Source: Geminicoccaceae bacterium (GTDB taxonomy: Bacteria; Pseudomonadota; Alphaproteobacteria; Geminicoccales; Geminicoccaceae). Taken from it: a stretch of 64,000 nt of DNA. The DNA lies in contig JACKIM010000002.1 of NCBI GenBank assembly GCA_020638465.1, forward strand, positions 992,001 to 1,056,000, written 5' to 3'. Numbering within the stretch: the stretch's first letter is position 1; each line of letters opens with the position of its first letter. The position numbers and the translations under genes are program-made. Positions 24,523-35,427 of the stretch are shown piece after piece. The notes beneath the pieces are model-generated. The model did no database searches, had not been told where the DNA came from, and saw nothing but the letters and a program-made list of their open reading frames with translations.

Positions 24523-25521
24523 ATGTCGCAAGCCGATGCACCTGTCGCCGTCGAGGTGATGCGAGGCGGAATGGTCGAAAGCGGCCATCGCGTGCGGGCT
24601 GCGGTCGTCGACGACCACGACCGTCTCCTTGCGTGGGCCGGCGACGTCGATGGCGCTGTCTACCCGCGTTCGGCCATCAAGATGTTCCAGGCGATACCGC
24701 TCGTCGAGACCGGTGCCGCCGACGCCTTCGGCGTGACCAACGAGGAGCTGGCCCTCGCCTGTGCCTCGCATGGCGGCGAACCGATGCATGTCGACCGGGT
24801 CACGGCCTGGCTGGCGCGGCTGGGGCTTGCACCTTGCGACCTCGGTTGCGGCGCCCACGCACCGTCGCATGGCCCGACCGCGCGGGAAATGCTGCGCCAC
24901 GGATTCGAACCGAACCGGGCACACAACAACTGTTCGGGCAAGCATACCGGCATGCTGACGGCGGCAACCCACAAGGGCGAACCTGTCGCGAGCTATCTGG
25001 ACCTCGACCATCCCGTGCAGCAGCGCGTGCTCGACGTGCTCCGCCGCTACACCGGCGATGCGGTGAGCCGGGCACCCGGCGTGGACGGTTGCGGCGTGCC
25101 GACCTGGGCCATTCCGCTGCGCGCCGTGGCCCTGGCCGCCGCCCGTTTCGGTGCCAGCGGGGACCGTGCTCCCATGGCCCTGCGCCGGGCCATGGGCGGT
25201 CATCCGGAACTGGTTGCAGGCACCGGACGCTGCTGCACGGCCGTGATGCGCACGGCACCGCATGTCGTGGTGAAGACCGGTGCCGAAGGTGTCTTTCTCG
25301 CCGCCATTCCCGACCTCCGGCTGGGGATCGCGCTGAAGGTCGAGGACGGTGCGAGACGTGCGTCGGAGGTGGCCCTGATCGATATCCTGCGTCAGCTCGA
25401 CATTCTCGATGAGGCAGCCATCAACATTTTGGGTGAAACCGCCCGTCCCGTCCTGCGCAACTTCACCGGCCGCGAGGTCGGCAGCATCCGTGCAGCCGGC
25501 CACTGGCTCGAACGCGCGTGA
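24523..25521 (+). CDS. L-asparaginase, Rhizobium etli AnsA (class 3) type
   Basis: This 332-residue protein belongs to the asparaginase II family typified by R. etli ReAV, unrelated to E. coli asparaginases. The key residues are readable: Ser50 and Lys53 in YPRSAIKM, Ser82 in ASHGGE, zinc-ligand Cys137 and Lys140 in NNCSGKHTG, Cys190 in DGCGVPTW, and Lys251 in VVKTGAEG. The enzyme hydrolyses asparagine to aspartate and ammonia in the cytoplasm. ATG 24523 follows GGGAGGA. Its TGA overlaps the GTG of rnhB, so the two are translated in tandem. No signal peptide is seen. Confidence 0.9.
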   Translation: MSQADAPVAVEVMRGGMVESGHRVRAAVVDDHDRLLAWAGDVDGAVYPRSAIKMFQAIPLVETGAADAFGVTNEELALACASHGGEPMHVDRVTAWLARLGLAPCDLGCGAHAPSHGPTAREMLRHGFEPNRAHNNCSGKHTGMLTAATHKGEPVASYLDLDHPVQQRVLDVLRRYTGDAVSRAPGVDGCGVPTWAIPLRAVALAAARFGASGDRAPMALRRAMGGHPELVAGTGRCCTAVMRTAPHVVVKTGAEGVFLAAIPDLRLGIALKVEDGARRASEVALIDILRQLDILDEAAINILGETARPVLRNFTGREVGSIRAAGHWLERA

Positions 25522-26084
25522 GCGGCCCCGTTGCCGGCGTCGACGAGGTGGGTCGCGGGCCGCTGGCCGGACCGGTGGTCGCGGCCGCGGTGATCCTGCG
25601 CCAGCCCATCGAAGGACTGGCCGACTCGAAGGCGTTGAGTGCCAGAAGGCGCGAACAGCTGAGCGAGGAAATTCTCGCAACGGCACATGTCGCTGTGGCC
25701 GCATGTTCGGTGGATGTCATCGAACGGATCAACATCCTGCAGGCGAGCCTCCAGGCGATGCGTGCTGCCCTGTTCCGTCTCGAAATGGAGCCGGCGCTGG
25801 TCATGGTCGATGGCAACAGGACGCCGGACCTGCCATGGCCCTCGCGATGCGTGATCGGTGGCGATGCCCTCATTCCGGAGATCAGTGCTGCATCGATCGT
25901 CGCCAAGGTCCTCCGCGACCGGCTGATGGCCCGTCTGGCGGTGCGCTACCCGCAATACGGCTTCGAGCGCAATGCCGGGTACGGCACCGTGCAGCATCGC
26001 CGGGCGCTGGTCGAACATGGCGCGACGCCCCACCACCGACGGGACTTCGCGCCGGTCAGGGCCGTGCTCTCACGACCGGGCTGA
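25518..26084 (+). CDS. rnhB: Ribonuclease HII
   Basis: At 188 residues it carries the RNase HII signature: the acidic pair Asp9-Glu10 in GVDEVGRGPLAGPVVAAAV, VDGNR near 95, and the SIVAKVLRDRLM block near 127. The last C-terminal part has the GYGTVQHRRAL and HHRRDF motifs that read the 2'-OH in single ribonucleotides. The enzyme cuts RNA from RNA/DNA hybrids and starts ribonucleotide excision repair. GTG at 25518 shares bases with the asparaginase stop (GTGA). Its end overlaps the converging thioesterase gene by 15 bases. Confidence 0.97.
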   Translation: MSGPVAGVDEVGRGPLAGPVVAAAVILRQPIEGLADSKALSARRREQLSEEILATAHVAVAACSVDVIERINILQASLQAMRAALFRLEMEPALVMVDGNRTPDLPWPSRCVIGGDALIPEISAASIVAKVLRDRLMARLAVRYPQYGFERNAGYGTVQHRRALVEHGATPHHRRDFAPVRAVLSRPG

Positions 26085-26570
26085 ACGCCGGCCATTCCCG
26101 AGGCCGAGGCTGCGACCGGCCTTGTCCGGCCATGGTTCTTCACAGTGCCGCTCGAACAGGGCATCGAGCCTTGCCGCCGGCCCCTCGGCAAAGGCGCATA
26201 TCCTGGGGCCGGTCATGTCGATGCAGGCCATGACCATCTCGCTCATGCAGGCGATTTCGCCATCCTCCCGGATCATGGTGTGAAACAGGTGGATGCGCTT
26301 GCCATCGAGATCAAGCAGCCGGGTGCGCACCTCGACCCGTTCCCCGACCTTCACCTCGAGCATGTAGAGGATATGGGTTTCAAGCGTGTAGACCGAACGC
26401 CGCTCGGCCTCGCGACTGGCCGCATCCATGCCCATCCAGTCGATCATGCTGTCGGTCGCATGGCTGAAGATCAGCAGGTAGTAGGCCTCGTTCAGGTGTC
26501 CGTTATAGTCGATCCAGTCCGGGTGAACCGTTTCATGGAACGGTGGTAAGCTCGTATTTCCCATCCTCAT
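26070..26570 (-). CDS. Hot-dog thioesterase, betainyl-CoA thioesterase-like
   Basis: This 4HBT-type protein of about 166 residues shows HPDWIDYNGHLNEAYYL near the N-terminus, with the active Asp/Asn/His context of this subfamily. It then has the segments YTLETHILYMLEVKVGE and RIHLFHTMIRED. It most resembles thioesterases tied to carnitine catabolism that hydrolyse betainyl-CoA to glycine betaine. The activity is inferred. ATG at 26570 is favoured; a GTG at 26585 or ATG at 26564 are alternatives. It overlaps the GMC oxidoreductase stop by about 38 nt, so both are likely translated from one message. Betaine production would fit the sarcosine oxidase operon found further on. Confidence 0.82.
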   Translation of the reverse strand: MRMGNTSLPPFHETVHPDWIDYNGHLNEAYYLLIFSHATDSMIDWMGMDAASREAERRSVYTLETHILYMLEVKVGERVEVRTRLLDLDGKRIHLFHTMIREDGEIACMSEMVMACIDMTGPRICAFAEGPAARLDALFERHCEEPWPDKAGRSLGLGNGRRSARS

Positions 26571-28155
26571 TTTTCCGTCTTGCACTGCCGTGGAGGTTCC
26601 TTAGGCGCTCACCGAGGTGATCGGCCAGCCTTAATGCAAGGGCGATGAGGTTGAGCGTGGGATGGGCCACACCGCCGATGGGAAAGACGGAGCTGCCGGC
26701 TATGTAGAGGTTGTCGATGCCGTGAACCCGGCAATCGTTGTCGACGACGCCCAGGCCGGGATCCGGGTTCATGCGCGTGGTGCCGATGTGATGGGAGCTG
26801 TTGCCATGCGGCGGAAACGGCTCGCTGTCGTCGGCGATCCAGTCTTCGAGCTGGGCCCTGCCGAGCTGCATCCGGCCGATCTCGTTGGCAAGGAGCCTTG
26901 AGAACGTCCGCACCGAATGCCGGTCCATCTCCGACAACCGCCAGTCGATCTGGGCGACAGGCAGTCCGAGCGCATCCTTTTCCGGCAGCAGCGTGACACG
27001 GCTGTCGGGATTGGGGACCTGCTCCACCAGGACGCTCAGGGTGTAGGATGCGCCCCTTGCCGTCCGCCAGCCAGCCCGTTCCATGACCTCGTCGGCAATG
27101 CCGCCGATATCGCCGGCAATGGCCGCGATATCGCCACTGAGGTCCTGAGGCAGCTTGCCCCGGCGTGCAGCCTGGTAGATGCGCCGCATGGCACGGATGC
27201 CGGGGGGACCGAATTGCCCACCCGGATAGAACGCTCCGTCGATCGAGGTCGTCTGCAACCGTTCCTGCTGTTCGTCGCGCAGGCTGAGCATTCCTTCCAG
27301 TTCATCCCCTTCCGGGGTCGTCCAGTCATCGAGGAAAAATGGCAGGCGGGCATTGTAGGCGAGTTGCACCTGAAGCGATTCGTAGACCGGATGGCCGGCG
27401 AAATAGCGACCGACAAGGTCGTGCTCATTGCCGATGCCGGCCGGCCTCTGGCTGTTGCTGGCAAGCAGCAGGCGGGCATTCTCGATGCCGCCGCAGGCGA
27501 GCACGACCAGGCGCGCCTCGACCGTCACATGTTTGCCGTCGGGCGACCTGAAGTGCAGCGTCGAGACCCTGTCGCCTTCAAGCCGCATGTCGACCAGAGC
27601 CGCTTCGAGCAGCACCTCGACATTGGATGCCGCCTCGAAATCGGACCAGTAGCGGCTGCCGAACGCGGTTGGCGGGCTGAAGCGCCAGAGCCCCGGTCGA
27701 AAGGAACTCTCCAGCGGCCAGATATCCGGCTTGTCGATCGGGTCGGACCAGTGATCGAGGCCATCGAGCCGGATCTCGCAGATCTCCATGGCTCGCGGTA
27801 TATGCTTCATCAGAGCTTCACGCGGGATCGGCCAGCCACTCATGGGAATCCAGTCGCGACGACCGAACTCGTGGGCCGTCAACGGCCGTGAACGGCCACC
27901 CCAATGGTGTGTCGAACCACCGAACTGGCGCAGTCGCGCGGTCTCGGTGTCGATATGCAGGCCGATCGCCTGGGACCGGTACAGGCTCTGGATGTCATTG
28001 TCATAGTTTTCGCCTCCAGCTTCCGCGAGGAGCACGGAGGTCTCCTTGCCGATGAACTGCAGGGCCATGGAAATGCCTGCAGCGCCGCCTCCGACGATGC
28101 AGACATCGACCGTGTGGCGGGATTGGTCGGTCAGTCTGCGTGCAAACTCGAACAT
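26533..28155 (-). CDS. GMC-family FAD-dependent oxidoreductase
   Basis: The protein has 540 residues from ATG 28155. The FAD-binding Rossmann motif is VCIVGGGAAGISMALQF (near 18-34), followed by LLAEAGGENYD. The FAD-pyrophosphate contact STHHWGGRSRPL and a C-terminal GMC block, ending in HPTLNLIALALRLADHL, complete the fold. The catalytic His is probably in SSHHIGTTRM. GMC enzymes oxidise alcohols, sugars or choline, and the substrate is not evident here. There is no Tat or Sec signal, so it acts in the cytoplasm. It sits upstream of the thioesterase, with which its 3' end overlaps; choline-like oxidation is a possible but unproven theme. Confidence 0.9.
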   Translation of the reverse strand: MFEFARRLTDQSRHTVDVCIVGGGAAGISMALQFIGKETSVLLAEAGGENYDNDIQSLYRSQAIGLHIDTETARLRQFGGSTHHWGGRSRPLTAHEFGRRDWIPMSGWPIPREALMKHIPRAMEICEIRLDGLDHWSDPIDKPDIWPLESSFRPGLWRFSPPTAFGSRYWSDFEAASNVEVLLEAALVDMRLEGDRVSTLHFRSPDGKHVTVEARLVVLACGGIENARLLLASNSQRPAGIGNEHDLVGRYFAGHPVYESLQVQLAYNARLPFFLDDWTTPEGDELEGMLSLRDEQQERLQTTSIDGAFYPGGQFGPPGIRAMRRIYQAARRGKLPQDLSGDIAAIAGDIGGIADEVMERAGWRTARGASYTLSVLVEQVPNPDSRVTLLPEKDALGLPVAQIDWRLSEMDRHSVRTFSRLLANEIGRMQLGRAQLEDWIADDSEPFPPHGNSSHHIGTTRMNPDPGLGVVDNDCRVHGIDNLYIAGSSVFPIGGVAHPTLNLIALALRLADHLGERLRNLHGSARRKNEDGKYELTTVP

Positions 28156-28285
28156 GGATCCGGTACTCGTTGTGGAGCCGGGAGAGCCTGATGCTCTCCG
28201 AACGGCGAATAAACTCAATTGGGTAACAAACGGGAAACGGAAGCGACCGCACCGGTCGCTTCCACGATGATCCCGTTCTCTCGAC

Positions 28286-28816
28286 CTAACGCCCCAGCAT
28301 CGCCGCCCAGAAAGCGTCGCGGGCCATGAAACTCTCCGCGGAGTCGTTGGGATAAGTGGCAAGGAACATGAAGGCATAGCCCGGCAGCGTGCTCATCGCC
28401 TCTTCCAGCGCCTTTTGCCCCAATGCCTGGACCCAGCGGGCACCGAGCTGCTGGTGCTCCACCTTGCGCGAAAGGAGAAAAGTGAGTGCATGAAAGGGCG
28501 AGGCAATCTCACCGGGCTCCTTGAGCTGCAGCACGACGCCCGTCAGAATGGAGCCGCAGACCGTTGCATATTCGAGCACCGCATAGGAGCCCCCCTGACA
28601 ATGCCGCAGGCGATTGATGACGGCCGTGATTTCCTCGTTGGAAAGCATCGTCCGTGCGCGCTTCCACAAGAACGTGTCGAGGACCGCGGCCCGGTCCGGC
28701 CAGGTCAGGAATTCCGTCTGTGCCACCAGTTCGGCTGCCCTGTCCCTCGCCGCCTCCCAGCCATGCGGAAGCTGGTCCTGAAGAAAGGCCTCATGTTTCA
28801 TCGGCAGCTGGATCAT
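28286..28816 (-). CDS. Hypothetical protein of 176 aa, no family recognised
   Basis: The likely start is ATG 28816 (alternative ATG at 28801). The protein appears soluble and mostly helical, with charged segments KHEAFLQDQLPHGWEAARDR and a middle part around RLRHCQGGSYAVLEYATVCGS. A hydrophobic-amphipathic stretch (LLSRKVEHQQLGARWVQALG) precedes a C-terminus ending AFWAAMLGR. No catalytic motif or membrane helix stands out. It is upstream of the GMC gene with a 130-nt gap and divergent from mutS, 193 nt away, so its expression may be independent. Longer readings upstream contain basic, non-family-like sequence and were not used. Confidence 0.65.
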   Translation of the reverse strand: MIQLPMKHEAFLQDQLPHGWEAARDRAAELVAQTEFLTWPDRAAVLDTFLWKRARTMLSNEEITAVINRLRHCQGGSYAVLEYATVCGSILTGVVLQLKEPGEIASPFHALTFLLSRKVEHQQLGARWVQALGQKALEEAMSTLPGYAFMFLATYPNDSAESFMARDAFWAAMLGR

Positions 28817-29009
28817 TGTGATTCTTACCCATGTCGAATTCGCACCCGTCCCTCGTCTGTTCAACACCCGGCCACGGGGTCGCGGAGACGACCCGATGCC
28901 CGATTGCCCGTTGACCCTGTCGCAATCGCGCAACAGTCACGCACTCGCCTGATGAACGAGGACATACTATACCCCGCATCTAAATTGCTTCAAGGTTGAT
29001 TTTTTATTA

Positions 29010-31655
29010 ATGAAACAACCATTGCGCGAAAAATCGACAGCCAAGCCTTCGCCCATGATCGCCCAGTACCAGGCGATCAAGGCCGAACATCCCGGAACAT
29101 TGCTTTTCTTCCGCATGGGAGATTTCTACGAGCTGTTCTTCGAGGACGCCGTACAGGCAGCACCCGCTCTCGATATCGCCCTGACGAAACGCGGCCGGCA
29201 CGAAGATGAGGATATCCCCATGTGTGGTGTCCCCGTCCACTCATCGGAAAGCTATCTCGAAAAGCTCATCCGCAAGGGCTTCAAGGTCGCCATCTGCGAA
29301 CAGATGGAGAGTCCCGAGGATGCAAGGAAACGCAGCGGCAAGACGCTGGTGCGCCGCGACGTGGTGCGTATCGTCACGCCGGGCACTCTCACCGAGGACA
29401 GCCTCCTGTCCGCCCGTGCCAACAACTACCTGATGGCCATCGGCGGCCATGCCGATCGTCTCGCCGTGGCCTGGGTCGATATTTCCACCGGTGCATTCTT
29501 CACCGAAATGACGTCGAAGGCCGACCTGACAGGCGCGATATCGCGCCTGTCGCCGGGCGAGATCCTGATCGCGGACAATGCCGGCGATCGTATCGGCCTG
29601 CCGGGTCCGCTCGACGACTGGAAATCGTTGTTCACCCGTATCGACCCCAGGAGCTTTTCCGCCGAACGCGGCGAGAGCCGCCTGCTCGATCATTTCGGCA
29701 TCCGCAGCCTCGACGCATTCGGTGCCTTCGAGCGCAGCGAGATCGCCGCGGCCGGCGCGTTGCTGAGCTATCTCGACCTGACGCAGAAAGGGTTGCTGCC
29801 ACGTCTCGATCCGCCTCGGCGCATCGAAAACGGTACAGCCATGCGCATCGACCCCGCAACCCGCCGCAACCTCGAACTCACCCACTCGCTCGACGGTCGT
29901 CGGCAGGGTTCCCTGCTGGCCTCCATGGATCGCACGGTGACCAGCGCGGGCGGGCGATTGCTGGCCGAACGGCTGGCCGCGCCTCTGGCCAGCCTGCCGC
30001 CGCTGCTTGAACGGCTTGCCGAGGTCGAGGGCTTCGTCGAGGATGCCGCCGCCCGCGAGGATGTCCGCGGCCAGTTGCGCCAGATGCCCGACCTTGCGCG
30101 CGCTGTCTCAAGGCTATCGCTCGATCGTGGCGGTCCGCGCGACATGGTTGCCATCGGCCGCGGCCTCACCGTAGCCGGAGACCTGCGCTGGCGTCTCGAA
30201 AAGGCCGCCGCTCCGCTGGCGCGCATGGCCGACGACCTCGATCCGTGCGACGAACTGCGCGAGCGGCTGGTCGCCACCCTCGACGATCAGCCACCCCTGC
30301 TCGCCCGCGACGGCGGCTTCGTGCGCAGCGGCGCGCTGGAGGAGCTGGACGAGCAGCGGCGCCTGCGCGACCAGGGACGGCGGCTCATCGCCGAACTCGA
30401 GACCCGCTATCGCGAGGAAACCGGAATCCCGTCGCTCAAGATCCGGCACAACAACATGCTGGGCTTCTTCATCGAGGTGACGTCGACCCACCGTTCGCGT
30501 GTACCCGATCACTTTCTCCAGCGGCAGGGCATGGTCAATGCCAGCCGCTATTCCACCGACGAGCTGGGCTCGCTTGAGGAACGGATCGCGCATGCTGCGG
30601 ACAAGGCTCTTGCTCTCGAACTGGAGATCTATGCCGATCTGCGCGCTGCCATCGCCGAACACGCCAACGCCATCGCCCGTACCGCCGCCGCCGCCGCCGC
30701 CCTCGACATCGCCGCCGCCCTCGGAGAGCTCGCCCGCGAACAGGACTACGTCATGCCACGGCTCACCGACGGGCTGGATCTGGATATCGCCGAAGGCCGC
30801 CACCCGGTCGTGGAACAGTCGCTGGTCCAGGCGGGCGAACGCTTCCAGCCCAATGACGCACAGCTGGAGGGCGACCAGTCGCTGTGGTTGCTCACCGGCC
30901 CCAACATGGCCGGCAAGAGCACCTTCCTGCGCCAGACCGCACTGATCGCCATCATGGCCCAGACCGGCAGTTTCGTACCGGCGAAATCCGCCACCATCGG
31001 CCTCGTCGACCGCCTGTTCAGCCGTGTGGGTGCCGCCGACGACATCGCCCGCGGCCGGTCGACCTTCATGGTGGAAATGGTGGAAACAGCCACCATTCTC
31101 AATCAGGCGGGCGAACGCAGCCTCGTCATTCTTGACGAGATCGGACGCGGCACGGCCACCTATGACGGCCTGTCGCTCGCATGGGCGGTCATCGAGCACC
31201 TGCACGACGCCAATCGCTGCCGCGGCCTGTTCGCCACCCACTACCACGAATTGACCGCACTGGCCGCCCGCCTCGACCACCTGTCGCCGCATTTCGTCCG
31301 GGTCAAGGAATGGAAGGGCGAGGTGATCTTCCTGCACGAGGTCGCCGCGGGCTCCGCCGACCGCTCCTACGGCATCCACGTCGCCCGCCTCGCCGGATTG
31401 CCGAAGGTCGTCATCGATCGCGCGCAGGCCGTGCTGAACAAGCTCGAGGCCGGCGAGGCCCATACCGCCCCTGCCCGCCTCGCCGAGGACCTGCCGCTGT
31501 TCCGCGCCGCCCTCGAAGCCAGCCGCTGCCAAGCCGAACCATCCAGGCCCCCACCGGCACTGGAACGCCTGCGCGACCTCGACCCCGATGAGATGACACC
31601 GAGGCAGGCACTGGAAGCCCTCTACACACTCCGAGACCTGCTCGAACCGGAGTAG
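29010..31655 (+). CDS. mutS: DNA mismatch repair protein MutS
   Basis: The 881-residue protein recognises base mismatches and small loops and starts methyl-independent repair with MutL. The mismatch-contacting motif is Phe39-Tyr40-Glu41 in GDFYELF. The Walker A is TGPNMAGKSTF near residue 630, followed by the DEIGRGTATYDG ABC signature and the FATHYHELT block. The connector and lever regions and a short C-terminal segment are present. ATG 29010 follows an AT-rich leader, with weak AAGG at unusual distance. It is a single gene here with no mutL nearby. The 3' end faces glnS with a 57-nt gap. Confidence 0.97.
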   Translation: MKQPLREKSTAKPSPMIAQYQAIKAEHPGTLLFFRMGDFYELFFEDAVQAAPALDIALTKRGRHEDEDIPMCGVPVHSSESYLEKLIRKGFKVAICEQMESPEDARKRSGKTLVRRDVVRIVTPGTLTEDSLLSARANNYLMAIGGHADRLAVAWVDISTGAFFTEMTSKADLTGAISRLSPGEILIADNAGDRIGLPGPLDDWKSLFTRIDPRSFSAERGESRLLDHFGIRSLDAFGAFERSEIAAAGALLSYLDLTQKGLLPRLDPPRRIENGTAMRIDPATRRNLELTHSLDGRRQGSLLASMDRTVTSAGGRLLAERLAAPLASLPPLLERLAEVEGFVEDAAAREDVRGQLRQMPDLARAVSRLSLDRGGPRDMVAIGRGLTVAGDLRWRLEKAAAPLARMADDLDPCDELRERLVATLDDQPPLLARDGGFVRSGALEELDEQRRLRDQGRRLIAELETRYREETGIPSLKIRHNNMLGFFIEVTSTHRSRVPDHFLQRQGMVNASRYSTDELGSLEERIAHAADKALALELEIYADLRAAIAEHANAIARTAAAAAALDIAAALGELAREQDYVMPRLTDGLDLDIAEGRHPVVEQSLVQAGERFQPNDAQLEGDQSLWLLTGPNMAGKSTFLRQTALIAIMAQTGSFVPAKSATIGLVDRLFSRVGAADDIARGRSTFMVEMVETATILNQAGERSLVILDEIGRGTATYDGLSLAWAVIEHLHDANRCRGLFATHYHELTALAARLDHLSPHFVRVKEWKGEVIFLHEVAAGSADRSYGIHVARLAGLPKVVIDRAQAVLNKLEAGEAHTAPARLAEDLPLFRAALEASRCQAEPSRPPPALERLRDLDPDEMTPRQALEALYTLRDLLEPE

Positions 31656-31712
31656 AAAGCAACCCGGCTCCGTTGACAGGCCGTGAAAACCGCTTCCGCG
31701 CTCCTGAATCGG

Positions 31713-33410
<1,698 letters not shown>

Positions 33411-33562
33411 CGGCTGGTGATCCTGAGTTTTCGCTGCTGGCGTGGATGTGCCAGAAACGGTGGCAAACGCCAAGGATTGCGCATGCTTGCGACCGGATCA
33501 TCTGGCGCTGCGTTGCAGCATGCCTTATATCGCCGGCAACCCTCTCCCGGAGATCACAGAAG

Positions 33563-35380
33563 ATGAACCTGCGCAACATCGCGATCATCGCCCATGTCGA
33601 CCATGGCAAGACCACGCTTGTCGACAAGCTCCTCCAGCAAAGCGGCATCTTTCGCGAAAATCAACGGGTCGCCGAACGCGCCATGGACAGCAACGATCTC
33701 GAACGGGAGCGTGGCATTACCATTTTGGCGAAATGTACGTCAGTGGTCTGGAACGATGTGCGCATCAACATCGTCGACACCCCTGGTCACGCCGATTTTG
33801 GCGGCGAGGTCGAGCGCATCCTGTCGATGGTCGACAGTTGCCTGCTGCTGGTCGATGCCGCCGAAGGGCCGATGCCGCAGACCAAATTCGTTCTTGGCAA
33901 GGCCCTCAAGCTGGGGCTCGCTCCGATTGTGGTCATCAACAAGGTGGACAAGCCCGAGGAACGGGCTGACGAGGTGCTGGACGAGATCTTCGATCTGTTC
34001 GCGGCCCTCGACGCCGACGAGCGGCAGCTCGATTTCCCGCATCTCTATGCCTCCGCCAAGAACGGTTGGGCTGCACGCGAGATGACCGACCCGCGCACCA
34101 ACCTGGCACCGCTGTTCGATACCATCGTCCGCCACGTGCCGGCTCCGGTCGCCGATGCCGACCAGCCGTTCCGCATGCTTGCGACCACGCTGGAAAACAA
34201 CCCCTACCTGGGACGGCTTCTGACCGGCCGGATCGAGAGCGGAACACTGCGCGCCAATGCGCCGCTCAAGGCAATGAGCCGTGACGGCTCGGTCATCGAG
34301 CAGACCCGCGTGACGAAGATCCTCGCCTTTCGCGGGCTGGAACGGCAGCCGGTGGACGAGGCCGTCGCCGGGGATATCGTCGCCGTGGCCGGTTGTACCA
34401 GGGCGACCGTCGCCGACACGCTGGCCGAGCCGTCGGTGAACGAGCCGATCGCCGCCCAGCCGATCGACCCCTCGACCATCGCCATGACATTTTCGGTCAA
34501 TGACTCGCCCTATGGCGGTCAGGACGGCACCAAGGTCACATCCCGGCAGATCTGGGACCGGTTGCAGCGCGAAGCCGAGGGCAATGTCGCCATCAAGGTA
34601 CGGCAGGCCGAGGGCAAGGACAGTTTCGAGGTATCGGGACGCGGCGAATTGCAGCTGGCCGTGCTGATCGAGACCATGCGCCGGGAAGGTTTCGAACTGT
34701 CGATCAGCAGGCCGCGGGTTCTTTACCGTGAAGAGGAAGGCCAGCGACTTGAGCCGATCGAGGAAGTGGTGATCGATGTCGATGAGGAATATTCCGGTGC
34801 GGTGGTGGAAAAGCTCACCCAGCGCCGCGCCAACCTCGTCGACATGCGTCCGGCCGGTGCGGGCAAGCAGAGGCTCATGTTTCACGCGCCATCGCGTGCG
34901 CTGATCGGCTATCATGGCGAGTTCCTGACCGACACACGTGGTACCGGTGTCATGAACAGGCTATTCCACAGCTGGGAACCTTATCGCGGGGCTATCGCCC
35001 AGCGCCATACCGGCGTGCTCATCAGCTCCGAGCAGGGCGATGCCGTCGCCTATGCCCTGTGGAATCTTGAGGATCGCGGCCCGATGTTCATCGATCCCGG
35101 TGCGAAGGTCTATTCGGGAATGATCATTGGCGAGCACACGCGGGGAAATGATCTCGAGGTCAATCCCCTGAAGTCGAAGAAGCTCACCAACATGCGAGCG
35201 GCCGGCAAGGACGACGCGGTATTGCTCACCCCCCCGATCCGCATGACGCTGGAACGCGCGATCGCCTACATCGCCGACGACGAGCTGGTCGAAATCACAC
35301 CGTCGGTAATCCGCCTGCGCAAGCGCCATCTCGATCCGCATGAGCGCAAGCGCGCTTCCCGCCGCAGCGAGATGGTCTGA
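33563..35380 (+). CDS. typA: Ribosome-associated translational GTPase TypA/BipA
   Basis: The 605-residue protein has EF-G-like domains I, II, III and V, plus the BipA C-terminal domain. G1 is AHVDHGKTT (residues 10-18), the G2 region holds RERGITI, and G3 is DTPGHADFGGEVER. The NKVDKPE element is G4. BipA binds the ribosome under stress or cold and aids 50S assembly. ATG at 33563 (MNLRNIAIIAHV) is chosen because it aligns with the family; an in-frame start at 33446 would add 39 residues overlapping the glnS region. A stem-loop lies after the stop between it and the converging ymdB-like gene. Confidence 0.97.
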   Translation: MNLRNIAIIAHVDHGKTTLVDKLLQQSGIFRENQRVAERAMDSNDLERERGITILAKCTSVVWNDVRINIVDTPGHADFGGEVERILSMVDSCLLLVDAAEGPMPQTKFVLGKALKLGLAPIVVINKVDKPEERADEVLDEIFDLFAALDADERQLDFPHLYASAKNGWAAREMTDPRTNLAPLFDTIVRHVPAPVADADQPFRMLATTLENNPYLGRLLTGRIESGTLRANAPLKAMSRDGSVIEQTRVTKILAFRGLERQPVDEAVAGDIVAVAGCTRATVADTLAEPSVNEPIAAQPIDPSTIAMTFSVNDSPYGGQDGTKVTSRQIWDRLQREAEGNVAIKVRQAEGKDSFEVSGRGELQLAVLIETMRREGFELSISRPRVLYREEEGQRLEPIEEVVIDVDEEYSGAVVEKLTQRRANLVDMRPAGAGKQRLMFHAPSRALIGYHGEFLTDTRGTGVMNRLFHSWEPYRGAIAQRHTGVLISSEQGDAVAYALWNLEDRGPMFIDPGAKVYSGMIIGEHTRGNDLEVNPLKSKKLTNMRAAGKDDAVLLTPPIRMTLERAIAYIADDELVEITPSVIRLRKRHLDPHERKRASRRSEMV

Positions 35381-35394
35381 CCGTTCGGGCAGCC

Positions 35395-35427
35395 TGCTCC
35401 GACTCGCGGATGGTTCAGGTCGGAGCA
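35395..35427. terminator. Possible stem-loop between typA and ymdB-like gene
   Basis: Perfect 9-base arms TGCTCCGAC (35395-35403) and GTCGGAGCA (35419-35427) enclose 15 nt. The stem covers the stop of the minus-strand gene and follows the typA stop by 14 nt. No T-run is present on either side, so it is a weak terminator at best. Confidence 0.35.

Noticed and set aside
30676..30722. GCC-type triplet repeats in mutS
   Set aside because: In frame, encodes an alanine-rich helix of the lever domain; no sign of an unstable repeat with functional meaning.
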